This document shows, piece after piece, positions 52,526 to 64,000 of a stretch of 64,000 nucleotides of DNA. The notes under the pieces are model-generated. The model was not told the origin of the DNA, made no database searches, and was given only the letters and a program-made list of their open reading frames with translations. Positions within the stretch are counted from its first letter, which is position 1, and each line of letters opens with the position of its first letter. A program made the translations under genes and the position numbers. Where the stretch lies: positions 30,577,654 through 30,641,653 of the forward strand of contig CM022679.1 in the NCBI GenBank assembly GCA_012295275.1, given 5' to 3'. This DNA comes from Chrysomallon squamiferum. Its lineage: Eukaryota; Mollusca; Gastropoda; Neomphalida; Peltospiridae.

Positions 52526-52805
52526 CCATGGTGAACAAAAATGTCAGAACCACACGTCTATTGTAAAATAATATATTTTTAACTGAATGATTATAAGAAG
52601 TAAATAAAATCTTGTTTAATATTACGTTAAACAATATGTTATTTTCTTCTCATTATTTTACTTAATTACACACATATACAGACACACTGGTTTTGGTGTG
52701 TTGAATATTGTAAATATTTCAGCTCTGATGATGATGATGAGGATGATGACGATGATAATAATAATAACTACCTGACTGCGTATGAGTTCTCAGTTCTGGG
52801 TTTAT

Positions 52806-52810
<5 letters not shown>

Positions 52811-52886
<76 letters not shown>
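52811..52886. repeat. (GA)n microsatellite
   Basis: About 38 GA dinucleotides. Confidence 0.96.
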
Positions 52887-52889
<3 letters not shown>

Positions 52890-53100
52890 GTTGCAGACAA
52901 TGAAACAGAAAAAAGTAAATAAAAGAAGAAGGGGAAAAAGAAATGGAAAAAAAAAAAAAAAAAAAAAAAAAAAAGAAAAGAAGAAGACCCCCCAAAACTA
53001 AAGCAAACAAACAAACAAATGAAGATCGCAAACAGTGGTGTATAAACACTGTCAGTAACAGACTAATCTGCCTGTTTGACTGACAGTGTACACACGCTAG

Positions 53101-53580
53101 ATAAATCACATTACTCTTAGTTTCGACGAACTCAGGAAACAGGTCAATTATCCGAATTACTGGCTGATCTCAATCAATGGCGAGAACTTTACATACTTTG
53201 GACGGAGATAAAACAAACGCTTAGCCATTTAGTCACCTCACGCGACCACAAAACTCTTCTTCAGCCACTGAGGCTAAACATTTAATTTCTTTGTTGGTAC
53301 ATCCGGTAAGAGGGGCACAAATTGGGGATACATTGTTGAAAGGTGATACCTAAAGTAATTCAGTAAGAAGATGATGTGGTATACAGAGAAAAGAGATAGT
53401 GGATTTGCTTTCAGTCCCAAATTTAAATAAAGTCCAGTGTACTTTTATCGTTAGATCTTTAACACTGTAATGATGAAAGATAATCAGATCAGAGGGAGTG
53501 CCGAATCAAATATCTGATATGTCATATCAAAAGAAGGTTTTAAAAAAACTGAAAATGCACTGCAATAATACAAATGTGAA
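53101..53580. other. Non-repetitive intergenic stretch
   Basis: A stretch of about 85 nt after CTCTTAG at about 53117 is open on the + strand (DELRKQVNYPNYWLISINGE, then a stop). It could be a small terminal exon, but nothing else supports it. Confidence 0.2.
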
Positions 53581-53599
53581 TGTACGTTTGTATCTATGT

Positions 53600-54235
53600 G
53601 TGTATGTCTATTGTATGTATTTCAGAATTTGAATATTCTTTGTCTTGTGTAAGTATGTAATGTGTATGTATATATGTATGTATGTATAATTACATGTATT
53701 TTAGAACATGAATATTCTCTGTCTTATCTACACCTGATTTCACTCTGCAAACAGACAGTATTCAGGTACGCACAAAGACCAATCTTAACTTCGTATGGCA
53801 CCCATTCACCCATTCAAAACTTACGAAGATTCCTCAGTAACCGATGGTAATCGTTGCTTCCCACGAAGCACGCCGTTATTTGTCATTCTGCGTGGATCTG
53901 TATTTCGTGGGAGACTGGCACGAGCAAGTGTATTGTAGGATTTGAGTATGTGTGTATGTAGTATGCGATATGTATGTATAGATGTATGTATGCATCTACA
54001 TATGTATCTCTGTAATGTAATATTTGTATGTATGTATGTATGTATGTACGTAGTATGTATGTATGTTTGTATAAATGCGCTATATATATATAGATATATA
54101 GATGTATGTATGCAACTACATATGTATTTATATGTAATATTTGTATGCATGTATGTATTCATGCATGTATGTATTTATGCATGTATGTATGTATGTATGT
54201 GTGTGTGTATGTATGTATGCATATATGTAACTCGG
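53600..54235. repeat. (TATG)n-rich tract
   Basis: TATG and TGTG repeats in three blocks (about 53640-53690, 53945-54080 and 54100-54230) are interrupted by a non-repetitive island at 53730-53940. Open frames rich in Tyr, Val and Met, or in His, Thr and Ile on the other strand, are products of the repeat. Confidence 0.85.
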
Positions 54236-54659
54236 TATGTGCTAGGGCTGAAAAACCTCCAGTCACAGTTAAAATTGACGCGTCTGCTCCAATATCTTTG
54301 TGCGGATCGCTCATTGTGGAATTCTGACATCCAGCAGTCAGATTCGCTATTGATCCGGAAACCGGCCGTTTGGCGGCGAAATCGAGCAAAATACAAGCAC
54401 CTTATAGCGATAGATTTCCACTGTAATTAAGATTAAAGTGGGTGCAGACATTTTCCTTGTCCCTTTAATGAAGAAATCAATAAAATCATCACATGGGTTA
54501 TTGATTGAAGACAAACATTACTATCTCTCGAGTAAGAACACTTCCAGCCCGGTTCTGTAGTCGTCCCAGGCAAATTCCACCTGCAGTTCTTGTCGATATA
54601 TAATGGGCAATTCGATCACATTTGTCGATACCTTAACACACTGAAAGTTTAAGGTCTAA

Positions 54660-55548
54660 TATATATATATATATACACACACAAATACACACACAAACAC
54701 ACACTCACACAAATCTATATATATACATATATCAATGACATACCACCATAAAATAAACTTTTATCAACTAAATCCTAGGACAATATCTATGCACTCTGTC
54801 ACTGACATGACAGCACGTTCCATAGTGTTTTTTTTCTTCATAACTAATGATGAACTCCTGGGTAGTACGGGGAAAAGGAGAATGACCTTGATAAAAGAAA
54901 TGACCTTAGATCCAGAAATGAAACGACCCTAGCATCAGTATACAACAACCATTTATTCAGAAAATGCTGTTTTCTCCTCTGAAAGAAAATATACCCTCAA
55001 GGACAATAAATAGATATAATTAACTCTGTAGAGTTAGGATTAGTATTAGAAACATTACCGTTACGAGGAATCAGTCCGTATATCAAAGGTCACTGTGGTT
55101 AAATTGTTAGATGGCATGGTCTGTTTATTTTAGTAATCGAAGATATTTACAGCTTCTGGGTTGTTAAATACAATCTGTGTTTGGCCAGTGTTTCTGAATA
55201 CAACACAAAAATAGTTATATCAGTGAATGAACTAAGATTAAATGAATGAATAAATAAATAAATGAATAAATTAATTTACGAAAGAATGAAATACCGATGT
55301 TGAATAATTAAATGAACGGATGAAAGAAAACGAATAATATTTTAAGAAAAACGCGAGGAGGAATACGTTAAAGAATTTAAATTAATCTGAAAAGTAATAC
55401 ATAAATATTATTACCACTATTAGTACTGCTATAAGTAATTCTGATACTGCCTGTATTAATACTACTACTGGTACGGCTATTGTTGCTATTATTACTACTA
55501 CTACCACTACTGCTACTACCCTATTGTTACTAGTTCTCTCCCCTTGTC

Positions 55549-55550
<2 letters not shown>
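54660..55550. other. Intergenic region
   Basis: (AT)n and (CA)n near 54659-54725, TAAA-type repeats near 55240-55280, and ACT-rich sequence near 55410-55520. No gene seen. Confidence 0.55.

Positions 55551-55632
<82 letters not shown>
55551..55632. repeat. (CT)n microsatellite
   Basis: About 40 CT dinucleotides. Confidence 0.96.
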
Positions 55633-55634
<2 letters not shown>

Positions 55635-56470
55635 CTTTCTAGCTCTGTCACTTTATCCTGTGTATAATCACTTTTACTCTTTCGTTGTCGTCATTATTAC
55701 CATTAATCGTGCCATAAACTATCACGGCCTCGTTTTGAAATCAAGACACGTTTCGTCCATTTACTCTTCCGGATAGTGTGTGCTATTTTTGGACACTAAG
55801 CATCATAATGGAGAACATTTAGATAAATCACTTGTGATTCTGTCCTCAGTGTTGTTTTGAAACACAACCCCTTTAATTAATCGACAAAGAAAACATCCAG
55901 ATATCTTACAGGCCAAACAGTTTTGAATAAATACATAATAACAAAAACAACAAGAGAGATTTTGAAGTGGTGTTAATCACAGAAGGATTCTTATGTAGCT
56001 AAATTAAATAATTACGATGATAAGATTCACTTTTGTCAGATAATTAACCTGGCTGTCTGATAATATGACGCACACGTCAATATTTTTGAAAGAATATAAA
56101 TAAATATGTAATAGAGTGGGAATACAGCTTGATACTTGATGACTAAAATGCTGCAAAAAGTAGAGTTAAGATATAAATGTTGCTAATCTAATTATTTGCC
56201 ATATTTATACGTTGTTTTTTCAAAAAAAATACAACATTTGCTCAATCATCTTAAATGGGAAAGTTTATAAAAATATTTTGAAATACTCAAAAGGATAACT
56301 ATTTTTTTCGTGTCTTTATCTCCCCCCAGTCTGTCTTTCTCTTCATCCCTCCCACCTAACTCCCTCCCTCCCTCTCTCTCTCTAACTTATTTATCTGACA
56401 CTGCTACCCGTTTTCTTCTTCTTCTTAATATTGTTGTTGTTTTTATTATAATTATTATTATTATTTGTTG
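55633..56470. other. Intergenic region
   Basis: Non-repetitive AT-rich sequence without a supported exon. A CT/CCTC-rich stretch lies at about 56320-56395. Confidence 0.5.
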
Positions 56471-56476
56471 TTGTTG

Positions 56477-56477
<1 letters not shown>

Positions 56478-56545
<68 letters not shown>
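56478..56545. repeat. (GTT)n-(ATT)n microsatellite
   Basis: About 22 ATT triplets preceded by GTT triplets. Confidence 0.95.
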
Positions 56546-56547
<2 letters not shown>

Positions 56548-56587
56548 GTTGCTGCTGCTAATGGATTTTTATTTATTATATTTCCAG

Positions 56588-56692
56588 GCAGCTGACAAAA
56601 CTGATTTGCAGACGTCTTTCAAGCAAGAAAACCTCCTACTGTCTTTAAAACGTAGCGCAGCTAGTTTTCAGTGCTTTTTTCCAATACGCTGA
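56588..56692 (+). CDS. Possible terminal exon, unknown protein
   Basis: After an (ATT)n tract, TTTATTATATTTCCAG forms a good acceptor, and 34 codons stay open to TGA at 56690-56692 (AADKTDLQTSFKQENLLLSL, then more basic and Phe-rich). There is no recognisable family and no partner exon, so this is a weak candidate. Confidence 0.22.
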   Translation, partial: AADKTDLQTSFKQENLLLSLKRSAASFQCFFPIR

Positions 56693-56750
56693 CCATGCTA
56701 TCTAATCCGGATGTTATTACAAACTTTATATGATTTTATCCGCTGTCGTC

Positions 56751-56891
56751 ATGCCTAACAGAGCAGAAACCATAACAAGACTCGTCCGTTCATCGGGAAT
56801 TCAATCATTAAAAGATGATGGCGTAAGAGATCCAGATTCAGATAAATCAGTTACTTACGGTCGATCTACTTTTCACCACATTTTGTACTGA
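56751..56891 (+). CDS. Small open reading frame, 46 codons, unknown
   Basis: ATG at 56751 to TGA at 56889-56891 in non-repetitive sequence (MPNRAETITRLVRSSGIQSL, then an acidic stretch DDGVRDPDSD). The composition is protein-like, but the size is within chance expectation and I recognise no homologue. Confidence 0.2.
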   Translation: MPNRAETITRLVRSSGIQSLKDDGVRDPDSDKSVTYGRSTFHHILY

Positions 56892-57019
56892 GACCGCTGG
56901 AGTCATTGCCCGTTCCAAATGTGATCGGGTTAATTGATAGAATTTACAGAGTTAGAGAAATCAGCGATTGTTTCTTCAGTGTGCACTACTCCATAGATCG
57001 TGTTTTCCTTTTCATCATT

Positions 57020-58028
57020 TCTTTTATTATTATTATTATTGTTGTTGTTGTTGTTGTTGATGTTGTTATTGTCGTCGTCGCCAGTAGCATCACCATTATT
57101 ATTATTATAATAATATTATTTTATATTCTGTCGAATGTAGAGTTAACCAATATGAACGGTGTTACGAGGTATGGCTTTTGCTTGTGAAATATATTTCGCT
57201 TATAATTCATTCAAACAGAGATCTATAAGGACTTGAAATAACTTAAAACAGTTCTACGACTTTCTAAATTGATTTAGCTGGGTCTGTTTCAGGAGGAAAA
57301 AATCCGTTTCGCTTTTTTAGGCCCCAGAATGGTTTGTAGAAACAAAAATTCTGCCTTCCACTCTACATCTGTCTTTCTATAATAAAGTGAATTAAATATA
57401 TCCAGATTGAATATTAGTACTACTACTACTGCTGCTGCTGCTACTACAACTACTAATGTTACCAATACTGCTACTATTAAAACAACTTCTACTACTAAAT
57501 GATAAAAATAATAATAACAACAACTCAAAGCAACAGCAACAACAACAACAAAAAAAATAATATAAAACCTCAGACCAAAACCAATAACAACAATAACAAC
57601 AATCAAACAAAAACAACAGTACTGATAAAGCTCGTTTAGCAAATCATCTATACAATTTTCTTTTAAAAAACGAATGACTGAAACGCAAAATTGAACGCAT
57701 CTTGTTTGTTTTGCTCATTAAACGAAATCGTTCATACAGATCACTTTGTGTGAACGCGTCTTAAGCACCAACGTCCTCTTCAACGCGAACTGTGTCGTCA
57801 GGCAATTTGCTCCGTAATTTGTCCATCTCAAACCCATTCATAAACTGACACATTCTAAATCTTTCAATCAACAACAGAAACTGTCACGGCTCCCTATCGA
57901 CCAACCATTAGCTGAAATATGTTAGCCCTAAGAGAGCCCATTTACCGTTTTTCTAAAGGTTCGTGCATTTAAAGTAAATAAAGTGCAATTATAATGGAAC
58001 CGTCATTTATACTTTTTATTTTATTTTA

Positions 58029-58060
<32 letters not shown>
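57020..58060. other. Intergenic region with triplet repeats
   Basis: (ATT)/(GTT)n near 57025-57080, mixed ACT/GCT triplets near 57415-57480, CAA-rich sequence near 57510-57620 and poly(T) near 58029-58056. The stretch 57640-58010 is non-repetitive but has no open frame that I can assign. Confidence 0.55.
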
Positions 58061-58854
58061 GGTGTCGTGGAGACTGAGATTAAGAATGTTAGAGAAATAC
58101 CTCTAACACTCTGTAAATATTATAATTAAAGAGTTGAGAATACACGAAATAATATCAAGAACATTTTATTGCTTTTTGTTGTTGTTGTTGTTTTTTCATT
58201 ATTATAAGAAATTATAATAATAAGAAACAAAATCATTAATTATAGAAGAAAACATATTTTTGGTAATTAAGAAACATCTCCATTGTTTGACTTAAATAAT
58301 GTGGTTTTATGGTATTTCTTGTTTGTCTACCTATCTGTCAGTTTGTCAGTCTATCTCTCTCTGTATATATATATATATATATATACATCTAAATATCTAT
58401 CTGCATGTGCATCTATTTGTCTGTTTATCTATCTGTGTGTCTGTCTTTTGTCTGAATATATATACATATATCACAGTGCAGTAGGTTCCATTTCTCCAAG
58501 AGTTACTAAACAAAACTAATATTTGATCCTAAGCCATCGTTTATTTTAAAATAATGAACATCGAAAAAGAATTCGAGAAGGCAATTCATCATTCACTGTT
58601 ATCTTAGCTTAATCTTAGCACATTGCTTTTGTCTGTATGACGTTAGACTAAAGTATGTTTGACTGTTTTTCAAACAGGTTTTTATTTCGTCTTGTTACAT
58701 GTTAATTGTAAGTTATTTCGTCAGCTGCTCCACGCTTTCATGTGTCATCTTAAAAAAAAAAAAAAAAAAAAAAACATAAAAAAAAAATTATTCTGAGCTG
58801 TAAGCACAAAGCAGTGTATTAATTTACGAGATTGTTCTCGTAGTGGTACTAATT

Positions 58855-59046
58855 AGTAATAACAACAACAACAACAACAATAATAACAATAATAACAATA
58901 ACAGTAATAACAACAATAATAACAACAACAACAACAACAATAATAACAACAACAACAACAACAACAACAATAATAATAATAACAATAACAATAATAACAA
59001 CAACAATAATAATAATAATAAGAAGAAGAAGAAGAAGAAGAAGAAA
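58855..59046. repeat. (AAC)n/(AAT)n/(GAA)n microsatellite
   Basis: About 190 bp of mixed AAC and AAT triplets ending in (GAA)n. The poly-Asn and poly-Val/Ile frames across it are artefacts. Confidence 0.95.
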
Positions 59047-59364
59047 TAAATTACTTGGCCTTAATAAATTAACATAACCGCAGCAGTATTTAAACAAGAA
59101 ATATTAAAACCGTTTGGAAATAAATAAGTATAATAGCCTTACTGTAACATCATACTTTCAGAATAAATATACAAAATAATTACCTGCAGATATACGTAAT
59201 ATTGGATAATCTCCTTGGGCGTATGCAAAAATCTGTTTGCCATTACAGTTGTCAAACTTTTAATTTTATCCGAGAAGGTTGTTAATGAAGATGATTCGGG
59301 TATGTGGATTTGCATACTCTCTGGACAAAAGCAAAATAATTATATACATGTTCTTAAAAATTGA

Positions 59365-59460
59365 TTTATCTTTGTTTTTCTGCAGGTAAAAACCAAATGC
59401 AACTTTCCCTCATATTTATTTATTTATTTATTTATTTATTTATTTTAATTCTGAAATATA
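59365..59460 (+). repeat. Dispersed repeat, copy 2 (partner at 52424)
   Basis: Contains TTTTTCTGCAGG, CAAATGCAACTTTCCCTCA and a (TTTA)n tail, like the copy at 52424-52525. Confidence 0.6.
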
Positions 59461-60345
59461 AAACAGTAAAAAGAAACGACCGAAACTGTACTGAAGAACA
59501 GAAACAAACTATACACTCTTCGAGCCAGTTTCTTTAGTAAATTCCAATATCCCAGAAGCCGTGTAAATTGCCTCGTAATTGTACAAGTTTCGTAACACAG
59601 GTACAGATTGAAACAGGTGTGTGGCTCGACAGGTGTTTCACATGGATGTTCAAGACGTTGTTATTCTACACATGGCTGAAGAGTGTTTACGTTCGCCCTT
59701 GCATTTTCTGAATACTTGCGGTGCATATGCTCACAGTGCGTTCACTTTTTCTCTTCCAGCTGAAACTTCTGAAAGGTTATAAATGTAATAATTACGTTGT
59801 CAGAAGACTGAAATTACATACGCACAGAGCATGCACAGCAAATGGCCTTTTAATAAAAAAAAAAAAATATAATTAAAAAAATGTTAACGAATAAATGAAT
59901 GAATGAACGAATAAATGAATGATATAAGTACTTAAATGATTTATGGACGAGGAAAATATAATATGTAAATACTGTAATCAATGGATGGATGAAAATGCGG
60001 TTTCAAACTCATTTTATTATCAAGAATTATTGAACCGTTATGAAAGATGTTATTAGTACTATCAATAAGAGATTATCTTTTATATCTCCTCCTCTCTCCC
60101 CTTCTCTCTCTCTCTCTTCCTCTCCCTCCCCTCCCCCTCTCTCTCTCTCTCTCCCCCTCCCTCATTCTATCTTGCTTCTTGGAATACCGACCGTACAACA
60201 AAAATAACCTTCACCTTGTTCAACGCATTTGTACATGTCAATTTGCCGGCATCATAAATTGGGGCAATTAGATTTTTGACATGTTGAGTTTGCTAAGATG
60301 TCGAGTCAGAGAGAGCTGCTTTCTGCTCAGGATGGTTGTACTTAC
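59461..60345. other. Intergenic or intronic region
   Basis: Mostly non-repetitive, with a CT/CCTC-rich stretch at about 60085-60165. If the exon at 60346-60589 is real, this is its downstream intron on the - strand. I found no second exon here. Confidence 0.45.
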
Positions 60346-60589
60346 CTGGCTCGTTAACACAACAGACGTCGAAATATGTATGATCTGTGGAACAGACGTC
60401 AGAATAGTTTGAGTTAAACTGTTTTTGCAAGCTTCCCAGTTTACTCAAAGTTAATGCGAGAAAACTGAATTTGTCATAAGCGTGATGAATCAAGTTTGCA
60501 TGTCTGCCCAGAAGATTCTGATTAAAATGGAATTTTCCAAGTAATTTCATTTTTGTTATAATAGTCTTTGATTTCAATAGAACAAGTTG
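60346..60589 (-). CDS. Probable internal exon of an unrecognised gene
   Basis: On the - strand an open segment of 244 nt is bounded by acceptor TTTATTTACTATTTATACAG (upstream of 60589) and a perfect donor G|GTAAGT (at 60345). It enters in phase 0 and leaves in phase 1. The 81 codons include LGRHANLIHHAYDKFSFLAL, then a Cys-bearing stretch (SDVCSTDHTYFDVCCVNEPG). The Cys content and good splice sites favour a real exon, perhaps of an extracellular or secreted protein. I do not recognise a family and see no neighbouring exon. Confidence 0.42.
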
Positions 60590-60616
60590 CTGTATAAATA
60601 GTAAATAAAACTCACT

Positions 60617-60732
<116 letters not shown>

Positions 60733-61132
60733 ATTTTATCATTATTTGATAGACCACATCAGCTAAAATGTTTTACCTTCCATTGAAATTAATATTATTA
60801 TATCAGCCAATTATTACTAAAATTTCGTTTCGTTCACGTTTGTAATTTTATACTGATTCAGTGAAAACAATTGCTGAGTATATTAAAGTAAGTTTAAAGA
60901 AAATAATTTAGTCTTAATAAATGAAAGAGTATCACATTTTGATCCTATCAATTTCTAAATGTTCTAGTCTTCGGACGTTCTAATTTAGTTAGTTTTGTTC
61001 ATTCATTTATTTCTAGGCAGATTAATGTCAAGACAGACCGGTGAGTCTAGACTTATCATCAGTTTGAGGTGGAGAAAGAAAATCCATAGAAACATACAGA
61101 CGAACGTAAACACATTCTTACATTCACATTCC

Positions 61133-61265
<133 letters not shown>

Positions 61266-61479
61266 ATATTTTTGTTTCTTTTACTCTTGTTTGTACTTCT
61301 CATTTGAATTGAATCATCTGATTAATTCCTCATCATTTTTATAGTTTTCAAATAAAATAACTTTCAATAGGTTTTGATTCTGTAGTCTTTTGTTACGAAC
61401 ATTTGATTTCCATTAATTATCAGATCATGAACGATCATAACGGTTGTAATTAAAACTAAGACTCAAATCAATTCGTTAT

Positions 61480-61560
61480 TACGGTGGACTGAGTTCCAAC
61501 GAAACTCAGCCTTCGTTTAACTGAGCTACCGGGTGTTGCTCCGAACGGTTTACACGTGAA
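61480..61560 (-). repeat. tRNA-like segment, possible SINE or tRNA relic
   Basis: On the - strand the sequence GGTAGCTCAGTTAAACGAAG resembles a tRNA D-arm with box A. It is followed by an anticodon-arm-like stretch, but there is no good box B or acceptor stem. A relic or a tRNA-derived repeat head is more likely than a working tRNA gene. Confidence 0.25.
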
Positions 61561-61682
61561 CAAGACCTTGCGGTTTCGACTGAATTTAAAGAAAACATGA
61601 AACTCATTGCTGCTAAGATTAGTCGTAAATTTTTGGAATTGCATTCCTAGCATTTCAGGTTCAAAACCTAATAAGAGAGATA

Positions 61683-63400
<1,718 letters not shown>

Positions 63401-63402
63401 AT

Positions 63403-63475
<73 letters not shown>
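63403..63475. repeat. Poly(A) tract
   Basis: About 58 consecutive A residues, then A-rich sequence. Confidence 0.95.
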
Positions 63476-64000
63476 AGAAAAAAAGCGAAAAGATTATCGC
63501 AGTGTCATCACAATCTAACCTGAGTTGTTTCTGAAACCAATAAACAAGAAATGATTCCTCCATTTTTGTTACTCGTGAATATTCATGAGGCTGTTATTTC
63601 TCGTTCAGGGAATATTAACATCTCTTTGACATGCCTACAGCTAATGACTGGGGCTCCAGAGCTGCCTGCGTTGCTTGTCTTTGAAATTACTCTAAGATTT
63701 GTCTTCGCATCCTGTTTCACACGATCTCGGTCACGTGATTTCGAAATTACGGTCAGTAAGTAAGGAGTGAATGAATGAATGTTTATTCAACGCCATGTTG
63801 TTGAAAATAATAACAAAAGTAAATCCTGTTAAAATAACGTGATAAATAAAATAACTTATAGTAAATATTGTAATATTGTAATATGCAAGGTTATTTTTTA
63901 ATTTATTTACCGCTATTGGTGGTGTATTATTGTTATATTGTCATTGTTATTATATATTATTATCGTTGTTGTTATTGTTGTTATTATTATTGTTGTTGTT
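63476..64000. other. Right end of the window, no gene assigned
   Basis: A less AT-rich stretch (63545-63760) is open on + for about 70 codons (MIPPFLLLVNIHEAVISRSG at the start) but has no recognisable family. The last 100 bp are ATT/GTT-type repeats. Confidence 0.35.

Larger units (their letters stand above)
51217..53100. other. Upstream region of the ADPRM-like gene, with simple repeats
   Basis: No exon identified with confidence. It holds poly(A) at about 51301-51325 with (AT)n and (GATA)n, a non-repetitive stretch (about 51880-52340) that could carry the ADPRM promoter, a dispersed repeat copy at 52424-52525, (GA)n at 52811-52886 and poly(A) at about 52948-52973. Confidence 0.5.

Noticed and set aside
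58843-59097. Poly-Asn and poly-Leu/Val proteins
   Set aside because: They arise from AAC/AAT triplet repeats; there is no gene context.
61010-61045. A possible 24-nt micro-exon between TTTCTAG and GTGAGT
   Set aside because: The short acceptor-donor spacing is easily met by chance, and no neighbouring exon fits.

Overview
The window is animal (metazoan) nuclear DNA. It is AT-rich, with short GT-AG introns, AATAAA signals and very many long microsatellites: (ATT)n, (CT)n/(GA)n, (TATG)n and poly(A). The microsatellite style, together with an expanded TLDc-GTPase (IFI44-like) family, suggests a lophotrochozoan, most likely a mollusc and perhaps a cephalopod. No species can be named from the sequence alone.

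Layout. (1) 1-5.6 kb: two tandem + strand genes for four-membrane-span claudin/PMP22-like proteins. The first enters the window part-way through; the second is complete in three exons, and all its introns are packed with mini- and microsatellites. (2) 6.3-43.4 kb: a clustered array of interferon-induced-protein-44-like (IFI44-like) genes. Three segmental units each hold a + strand gene and a convergent (tail-to-tail) - strand gene about 3 kb apart. The three + genes (8380, 19406, 33274) are intact, each with six coding exons and 455 codons: a TLDc domain, then a GTPase domain with P-loop, DTRG and TKVD motifs. The - strand partners have the same exon plan but a longer last exon that adds an acidic linker and a C-terminal membrane span. 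Of these, only the third (39645-43044, 518 codons) is intact. The second has a broken TLDc exon, and the first is heavily decayed. Two further truncated TLDc fragments (17.1 kb and 30.9 kb) sit between units. Each + gene has a conserved upstream block with a ~330-bp tandem duplication, ISRE-like GAAA-rich sites, a TATA box, a predicted untranslated first exon and a long (CT)n tract in the leader intron.

(3) 45.8-46.7 kb: an intronless class A G-protein-coupled receptor, continuous except for one single-base frameshift. (4) 49.9-51.2 kb (- strand): a two-exon ADP-ribose/CDP-alcohol diphosphatase (ADPRM-like metallophosphoesterase) with a ~37-bp minisatellite downstream. (5) 51.3-64 kb: mostly non-coding, repeat-rich DNA with a few weak exon candidates, the best being a - strand exon at 60346-60589.

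The main biological interest is the IFI44-like array. Paired soluble and tail-anchored TLDc-GTPases lie in inverted orientation, with possible IRF-type control on the + members, signs of sequence exchange between the arms, and progressive loss of the membrane-anchored copies.
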